Part shown: in pieces, positions 59,485 through 64,000 of the stretch
Layout: each line of letters opens with the position of its first letter
How positions within the stretch are numbered: position 1 is the first letter of the stretch
Assembly: GCA_020847535.1 (NCBI GenBank)
Contig: JADLBU010000106.1
Span: 1-64,000 of the forward strand
DNA from: Phycisphaerales bacterium
GTDB lineage: Bacteria; Planctomycetota; Phycisphaerae; Phycisphaerales; UBA1924
Direction of reading: 5' to 3'
Length of the DNA stretch: 64,000 bases
Notes under the pieces: generated by a model
Told to the model about the DNA's origin: nothing
Databases searched by the model: none
What the model saw: the letters and a program-made list of their open reading frames with translations, nothing else
Position numbers and translations under genes: made by a program

Positions 59485-60801
59485 ATGGCCGCGCTGGCTG
59501 TCCTGCTTCTCTTGATCCTGATCAACGGCGTGCTCGCGCTCGCCGAGATCGCGATCATCTCCTCCAAGAAGATACTTCTCCGTCAGGAAGCCGAAGCCGG
59601 CAACTCCCGCGCCGCCGCCGCGCTCGCGCTTGCCGAGAACCCCAACCTCGTTCTATCAACCACTCAGACCGGCATCACGCTGGTGGCGATCCTGTCGGGA
59701 ATGGTCGGTGAGGCGGCGCTCGCGGATGACCTTCAACGCGCGATCGAGCCGATCGAACTCATCAAGCCCTATTCGCACCTGACCGCATCCATCATCACGG
59801 TCGTCGGCATCACCTACCTCTCGCTCCTGCTGGGGGAGCTTGTCCCCAAGCGCTTCGCGATCGCCCACCCCGAGCGGATCGCCAAGTTCATGGCCATGCC
59901 GATGACCCTGCTTTCCAAGGCGACGCACCCGATCGTCGTCCTTCTGAGCCTCTCGACCAACCTTGTTCTCAAGCCCTTCTCCCGCCTGATCGCCGCCGGG
60001 CAGGCCGTCACCGAGGATGAAGTCCGCGGGATCATCCAGCAGGCCGCTGAGCAGGGAGTGCTCCAGGTCGCCGAGCACCAGCTTGTCGAGCGCGTCCTGC
60101 GGCTGGGAGATCAACAGGTCCGCAACCTGATGGTTCCCCGCACCGAGATCGAGTGGCTCGATGCCGATGCGGGGATCGAGCAGATCAAGGTCGCGGTCGC
60201 CACCAGCGTCCACTCGCACTTTCCGGTCTGCCGTGGTTCACTGGATGACATCGTCGGGGTCGTCCATGTCAAGGATCTCATCCGCCACGCCCTGGTCAGC
60301 GACAACATCAGGGTCGGGGATATTGCCCGCGTGCCGCTGTACATTCCCGAGGCGACCCAGGCGATCAAGCTCCCGGACCGGTTCCGCCAGGCGGGCACGC
60401 GGTTCGGGTTCGTCGTCGATGAATACGGCGGCGTGGAAGGTGTCATTACGCTCAACGATGTTCTCGAGGCGCTCATTGGTGAGGCCGCGACGCCCGAAAC
60501 GGTGCGCGACACGCTCGCCGTGCAGCGGGCCGATGGCTCGTGGCTCCTGGATGGCGGCCTGCCGATCGATCAGCTCAAGAGCCTGACCGGTCTGGATGAA
60601 CTGCCGAAGGAAGATGCCGGGGAGTACACGACGCTGGCGGGCATGGTGATGGCGGTGTTGGGGCACATCCCGCGGACCGGGGAGCTGTTCCAATGGCAGG
60701 ACTGGCGGATCGAGGTGATCGATCTTGATGGGCCGAAGATCGACAAGGTGCTGGCGAGCCGGGTGTCGCCGCCTGAGGCGGAGGATCTGAGCGAGGCCTG
60801 A
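59485..60801 (+). CDS. CNNM/CorC-type membrane transporter (HlyC/CorC family)
   Basis: The 438-residue protein has the DUF21 (CNNM) membrane domain (residues 1-180: three or four helices; E-I-A-I-I-S-S-K-K; L-S-T-T-Q-T-G-I-T-L; L-L-G-E-L-V-P-K-R), two CBS domains (about 195-320: M-V-P-R-T-E-I, F-P-V-C-R-G, V-D-E-Y-G-G-V-E-G-V-I-T-L-N-D), and a C-terminal CorC_HlyC domain (about 340-430: D-G-S-W-L-L-D-G). Such proteins export Mg or Co. It follows rho by 21 bases and may be cotranscribed; it converges with the mannosidase gene. Confidence 0.93.
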   Translation: MAALAVLLLLILINGVLALAEIAIISSKKILLRQEAEAGNSRAAAALALAENPNLVLSTTQTGITLVAILSGMVGEAALADDLQRAIEPIELIKPYSHLTASIITVVGITYLSLLLGELVPKRFAIAHPERIAKFMAMPMTLLSKATHPIVVLLSLSTNLVLKPFSRLIAAGQAVTEDEVRGIIQQAAEQGVLQVAEHQLVERVLRLGDQQVRNLMVPRTEIEWLDADAGIEQIKVAVATSVHSHFPVCRGSLDDIVGVVHVKDLIRHALVSDNIRVGDIARVPLYIPEATQAIKLPDRFRQAGTRFGFVVDEYGGVEGVITLNDVLEALIGEAATPETVRDTLAVQRADGSWLLDGGLPIDQLKSLTGLDELPKEDAGEYTTLAGMVMAVLGHIPRTGELFQWQDWRIEVIDLDGPKIDKVLASRVSPPEAEDLSEA

Positions 60802-60816
60802 CGATCCTTGAGGTGA

Positions 60817-63243
60817 TCAGGCTGGGCTTCCGATATCGCTCGTGCAGCGGATCAGGCCTGCGATGCAGTCTCTCCATTTCTCGATGCTCTCGCTCGTACG
60901 GATTCGCACGATGCGATGCTCCCCTGGCGACAGCGTGAATACCTGCTCATCGCATTCGGAATCGGGATCGATGCGGTCCCCGAGCACGACGATGTCGCGC
61001 ATCAGGCGCTGCGTGGTGATCTCGACGGCGATGCCGCCATCCACACCGCTCACGATCGCATCAAACGCCGCGCGTGCGTGAGGCACTTCCCAGTCGGGGA
61101 TGCCGAACCAGCGGACGGTTTCCACACCCGGCGCTTCGAGAACAGCGTGCTGGGTTCGCCAGTCCGCGATCGCCTCCAGTGTTCCAATACGGCTTGCCGA
61201 TCGCGCGGGTACATCGATCTGGATCGCTCGCTCATCGCGGCGAACGGCATCGGCGTCCGCAATCCACGCGATCCCTTGCGTCCGCCAGTCCGCATCGGTG
61301 TCATTCACCGCGAACAGCGCTGGCGATCCATCCACCAGATGCACCGACAGGATCCGCGGCCGCATCGCCGCCCTGGCCGCGTACCACGCCGGCTTCTTCC
61401 GACCGGCCGAATCGATCAGAGACCAGGACAGCCCCGGCCACGCATCATTCAACTGCCAGATTAGTGTGCCCATGCATCGCGGACGGTTCACGCGATGCCA
61501 CTCGACCCCCGTCCGGATCGCCCGGGCCTGGATCACCTGCGCGGCGAAGTGCCATTCATCGAAATCGCGCGGCCGGCGGAACACGGCATCGATCGGGTCG
61601 TCGTACCAGCGCTTGTTGCCGCCGGGCCCGCGCTGGCGGTGGGCGAGCATGGAGCCCATCAGGCCCGCGGACCACGAGTCCGAAAGCCCCTCCACGAGGG
61701 AGGGGTTGGGGAGGGCCGCCGCCAAACTTCCCGTGGATGAGCCCGCCGCAGAACCTTCGGTACTCGGAGCGATTGCGTGCGGAGGCACGCCGGGGTTTGT
61801 CGAACGCAACCCACGCCTATCCCCTCCCTCTGGGAGGGGCGCCAGTCCTGCCTCTTTCAACGTCGCGTAATTGCTCGGGGACTGCTGCCCGAACTCCGAG
61901 CAGAATCGCGGGATTACCTTCTGATACTCACCGCTCCACGTGTCCCAGTAGTTCACATCCCACGAATGGCGATCCCCCTTGTCGGTGTCGTTGGGATGGA
62001 TTGATTCATCGCCCGACCACGGGCTGTCGTGCCAGTATGGCCGTGATGGATCGACCTCGGCGATGATGCGGGGTAGCAGGGCGTGCCAGTACCCGTGTCC
62101 CCACGTCTGACCTGGTGCGAGCTTGGTCTTGAATCCACCGTTACCCCACGATTGATACGCCCAGTGATTCTCGTTGCCGCCGCACCACAGAACCACCGAA
62201 GGATGCCGTGACAACCGCGCCACCTGGTATCGCGATTCGGCCTCCACTTGCGAGCGGATCGGCTCTTCCTCCGGGTAACAGGCGCACGCGAACATGAAGT
62301 CCTGCCAGACCATGAGCCCGAGTTCATCGCAGATGTCGTAGAACCAGTCGGGCTCATAACGTCCGCCACCCCACACGCGGATCATGTTCATGCCGCAGTC
62401 TCTGGCGTCTTGGAGGCGAGCGCGGACTGTCTCTGGCGTGCGATCGGAGGGAAACAGGCCTTCGGGTATCCAGTTTGCGCCTAAGCAGAAAACTCCCGCG
62501 CCGTCGAAGTGGGGCCTTGCATGCCCCGCATTCATGAATTCCGGCGGGAAGGTTGCGGGACAATCGACGGCACCCATCGCGTGCTTTGCGGCGTCAAGGT
62601 GTATTGCATGCCGTGGCGAGCCTTCGAGCATCACCTCACCCGTAATCCCACACCCCGCAACCCGCGGCCCCCAATCCCACTCAAAGCTGCTCGCGCACTT
62701 GCGGATCATGTTGTACGGCGACCAATCGCCGTTGACAGGTCGTGGACCCAGCCGTGCGGATTCGGCGGCGATGTAACGGAGCGGGCTTGAGAAGGTGATC
62801 GCCAGCGTGTTGCGGCCGGGATTCACGAGCCCGCGAACGCTGAACCTGTGCGGTGTGAATTCGTTCTGCGCTGAACCGATCGGCACACCATTGAGTTCGA
62901 TCGCGGCGATCGTGTCGAGGGAATCGAAGACCAAATCGATTTCATTACAACGCAGCAGCGCGGGGCCTGAAGGGCCCTGGCCCGCATCAGAAACCTCAAA
63001 CGCCGCCTCGTATCGCCAATCCACCCACCCCACCCAAGCGCACAACTCTTCATTCATCCCAACCCGCGGATCGCCGATCACCCCCGCCCTGATCAGATCC
63101 TCATGCACGCACCCCGGCACCTTCGCCGGCACCCCCGCGACGATGCGATCCCGCACGTGCGGTGGCACGCGCGGGAGATCCCCGACCGCCCGCACGGTCC
63201 AGCCAAGCTCGCACAGCGATTGATGGATCGGAAGCCCTGTCAC
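60817..63243 (-). CDS. Glycoside hydrolase family 2 beta-mannosidase
   Basis: The 808-residue protein has the GH2 layout: jelly-roll N-terminal domain, Ig-like domain and TIM barrel. The acid/base is Glu358 (W-C-G-G-N-E-N-H-W) and the nucleophile Glu450 (F-C-S-E-F-G-Q-Q), as in beta-mannosidases; W-G-G-G-R-Y-E-P and M-I-R-K-C-A-S-S-F-E-W-D-W-G-P are typical. There is no signal peptide, so it acts in the cytoplasm, or is exported another way. About 50 residues after the nucleophile (469-519) are an insertion bounded by two hairpin repeats. The start is a GTG at 63243. Confidence 0.92.
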   Translation of the reverse strand: MTGLPIHQSLCELGWTVRAVGDLPRVPPHVRDRIVAGVPAKVPGCVHEDLIRAGVIGDPRVGMNEELCAWVGWVDWRYEAAFEVSDAGQGPSGPALLRCNEIDLVFDSLDTIAAIELNGVPIGSAQNEFTPHRFSVRGLVNPGRNTLAITFSSPLRYIAAESARLGPRPVNGDWSPYNMIRKCASSFEWDWGPRVAGCGITGEVMLEGSPRHAIHLDAAKHAMGAVDCPATFPPEFMNAGHARPHFDGAGVFCLGANWIPEGLFPSDRTPETVRARLQDARDCGMNMIRVWGGGRYEPDWFYDICDELGLMVWQDFMFACACYPEEEPIRSQVEAESRYQVARLSRHPSVVLWCGGNENHWAYQSWGNGGFKTKLAPGQTWGHGYWHALLPRIIAEVDPSRPYWHDSPWSGDESIHPNDTDKGDRHSWDVNYWDTWSGEYQKVIPRFCSEFGQQSPSNYATLKEAGLAPLPEGGDRRGLRSTNPGVPPHAIAPSTEGSAAGSSTGSLAAALPNPSLVEGLSDSWSAGLMGSMLAHRQRGPGGNKRWYDDPIDAVFRRPRDFDEWHFAAQVIQARAIRTGVEWHRVNRPRCMGTLIWQLNDAWPGLSWSLIDSAGRKKPAWYAARAAMRPRILSVHLVDGSPALFAVNDTDADWRTQGIAWIADADAVRRDERAIQIDVPARSASRIGTLEAIADWRTQHAVLEAPGVETVRWFGIPDWEVPHARAAFDAIVSGVDGGIAVEITTQRLMRDIVVLGDRIDPDSECDEQVFTLSPGEHRIVRIRTSESIEKWRDCIAGLIRCTSDIGSPA
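61685..61712 (-). repeat. Palindromic repeat family 'NPSL(x)EGL', copy 2
   Basis: Hairpin at 61687-61705 (cccctcc paired with ggagggg), 24 of 28 bases identical to the copy at 44169-44196. Here it is read in frame as L-P-N-P-S-L-V-E-G-L. It borders an insertion in the beta-mannosidase. Confidence 0.8.
61821..61839 (-). repeat. Palindrome cccctccc-tct-gggagggg
   Basis: A perfect eight-base stem with three-base loop, 115 bases from the NPSLxEGL hairpin in the same gene, read as A-P-L-P-E-G-G. With the copy at 61685 it brackets the extra segment of the beta-mannosidase. Confidence 0.75.
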
Positions 63244-63460
63244 AGCCGCGGATGGTAGTGGTGATTACACCCCCCCCAAAGCCCCATCGATTCAGGTCCG
63301 TATGCCGAGTGTCACGGCCACGTAACGCGATACCGTACCTCCATCGGGCGTGATGGAACTGCCCTCCCGTCCGCACGTTAGATTGTGGGTCCGCTGCTCG
63401 CCAGCCGCCGATACTGCGGCGAGCGCCCGATCCGCCACCGCGATCACCCGGAGCATCCCA

Positions 63461-64000
63461 ATGACCACGCCAATGACCCCCTCCTCCGCCCCCACCCACG
63501 CCAACCGCCTCCTGCTCGCCGGCCTGCTCGCCGTCTGCGGGCTTGCCGCCGCCTTCACGATCGCCACACCCCAGGGGACCACTCAACCCACCGCGGGACA
63601 GCCCAATTCCGCACAGCCCAACTCCGCTCAGCCAAGCTCCATCCAGCCCGTCGCCCCCCTCCGCCGCGCGACCGATGCTCGCGGCAACACGATCAAGCTC
63701 GAATCGCTCCCGATCAAGCGCATCACCCTCTATCGCTCCGGTGTCGGCTCCTTCGAGCGCCGCGGCGTCATCGATGGCGATGCCTCGGTTCAGCTCCGCT
63801 TCAACACCGACCAGGTCAACGACATCCTCAAGTCGATGGTCGTGCTCGATCTGGGCGGTGGACAGGTGGACAGCGTCAGCTACGGCTCCAAGGAGCCGCT
63901 CGCCAAGCGGCTTGCCAGCTTCGGTGTGGACATCTCCGACAACCCCAGCGTCAAGGAACTCCTGAGCCAACTCCGCGGCAGCAAGGCGACCATCTCAACA
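63461..64000 (+). CDS. Secreted protein, probably DUF4139 type (3' end outside the window)
   Basis: The open frame begins at ATG 63461 and is unbroken for 180 codons to the window edge. The start of the product is a signal peptide (L-L-L-A-G-L-L-A-V-C-G-L-A-A-A-F), followed by a Gln/Pro/Ser repeat (Q-P-N-S-A-Q-P-N-S-A) and then a domain beginning I-T-L-Y-R-S-G-V-G-S-F-E-R-R-G with N-D-I-L-K-S-M-V-V-L-D-L-G-G-G, as in planctomycete DUF4139-type proteins. Function unknown. Divergent from the mannosidase gene by 217 bases. Confidence 0.75.
   Translation, partial: MTTPMTPSSAPTHANRLLLAGLLAVCGLAAAFTIATPQGTTQPTAGQPNSAQPNSAQPSSIQPVAPLRRATDARGNTIKLESLPIKRITLYRSGVGSFERRGVIDGDASVQLRFNTDQVNDILKSMVVLDLGGGQVDSVSYGSKEPLAKRLASFGVDISDNPSVKELLSQLRGSKATIST

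Noticed and set aside
1-64000. CRISPR array, insertion sequence or integron
   Set aside because: No evenly spaced repeats with unique spacers and no transposase or integrase gene were found.

Overview
The window is a GC-rich (roughly two-thirds G+C), densely packed bacterial chromosome segment with about 54 protein genes, no rRNA, tRNA, CRISPR or recognisable insertion sequence. The gene content points to a planctomycete, most likely of the Phycisphaerae type (inference): a divergent FtsQ-like gene beside murC-murB-ddl, a MauE/DoxX membrane protein with a pilin-like partner, proteins with PEP-CTERM-like tails, the Asp/Glu amidotransferase subunits GatC and GatA, and short palindromic 'word' repeats inside and between genes.

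Region by region. 1-2403 is a tight minus-strand operon (unknown secreted protein, small cysteine-rich secreted protein, MauE-like redox membrane protein, pilin-like protein) with a good promoter at 2428-2458; it runs towards the left edge. 2546-6002 holds a ketoacyl-synthase homologue without its catalytic residues, a PEP-CTERM-like protein, a small membrane protein and greA. 6078-11670 is a remnant division/cell-wall cluster (murC, murB, ddl, FtsQ-like, membrane protein). 11797-18718 has a CDF metal transporter, a metallo-beta-lactamase-fold protein without metal ligands, a SWIM zinc-finger protein, two lipoproteins, an ankyrin-type Tat substrate and a GH10-like protein without catalytic glutamates. 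18877-32751 carries housekeeping genes (purC, an RsuA-type pseudouridine synthase homologue, a YihY/BrkB membrane protein, a lone nuoB, nnrD, hisS, dnaE). 32760-46000 contains an ExbB/TolQ-type protein, a TsaE with a YacG-like tail, a PfkB kinase, rdgB, truB, envelope glycosyltransferases, a PAP2 phosphatase, gatC/DUF2314/gatA and an O-antigen-ligase-like protein. 45239-50930 is the most accessory-looking stretch (coiled-coil membrane protein, PEP-CTERM-like protein, an unrecognised 977-residue protein behind a nine-cytosine tract). 50937-64000 returns to core genes (pgi, asnB, ppa, hpt, a bPH2-CoaE fusion, rho with a long disordered N-terminus, a CNNM/CorC protein, a GH2 beta-mannosidase, and the start of a secreted DUF4139-like gene).

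Three themes stand out. First, several proteins keep a well-known fold but have lost the catalytic or metal-binding residues (ketoacyl synthase, metallo-beta-lactamase, GH10, RsuA-type synthase, YacG-like tail). Second, there are unusual fusions (TsaE with a YacG-like tail, bPH2 with CoaE). Third, short palindromic repeats lie in frame inside hisS, dnaE, an O-antigen-ligase-like gene and a beta-mannosidase gene; one repeat family occurs in two unrelated genes and yields the same peptide, Asn-Pro-Ser-Leu-x-Glu-Gly-Leu. These repeats are the best candidate for an undescribed mobile or spreading element. All family assignments rest on reading motifs by eye; no database search was run.
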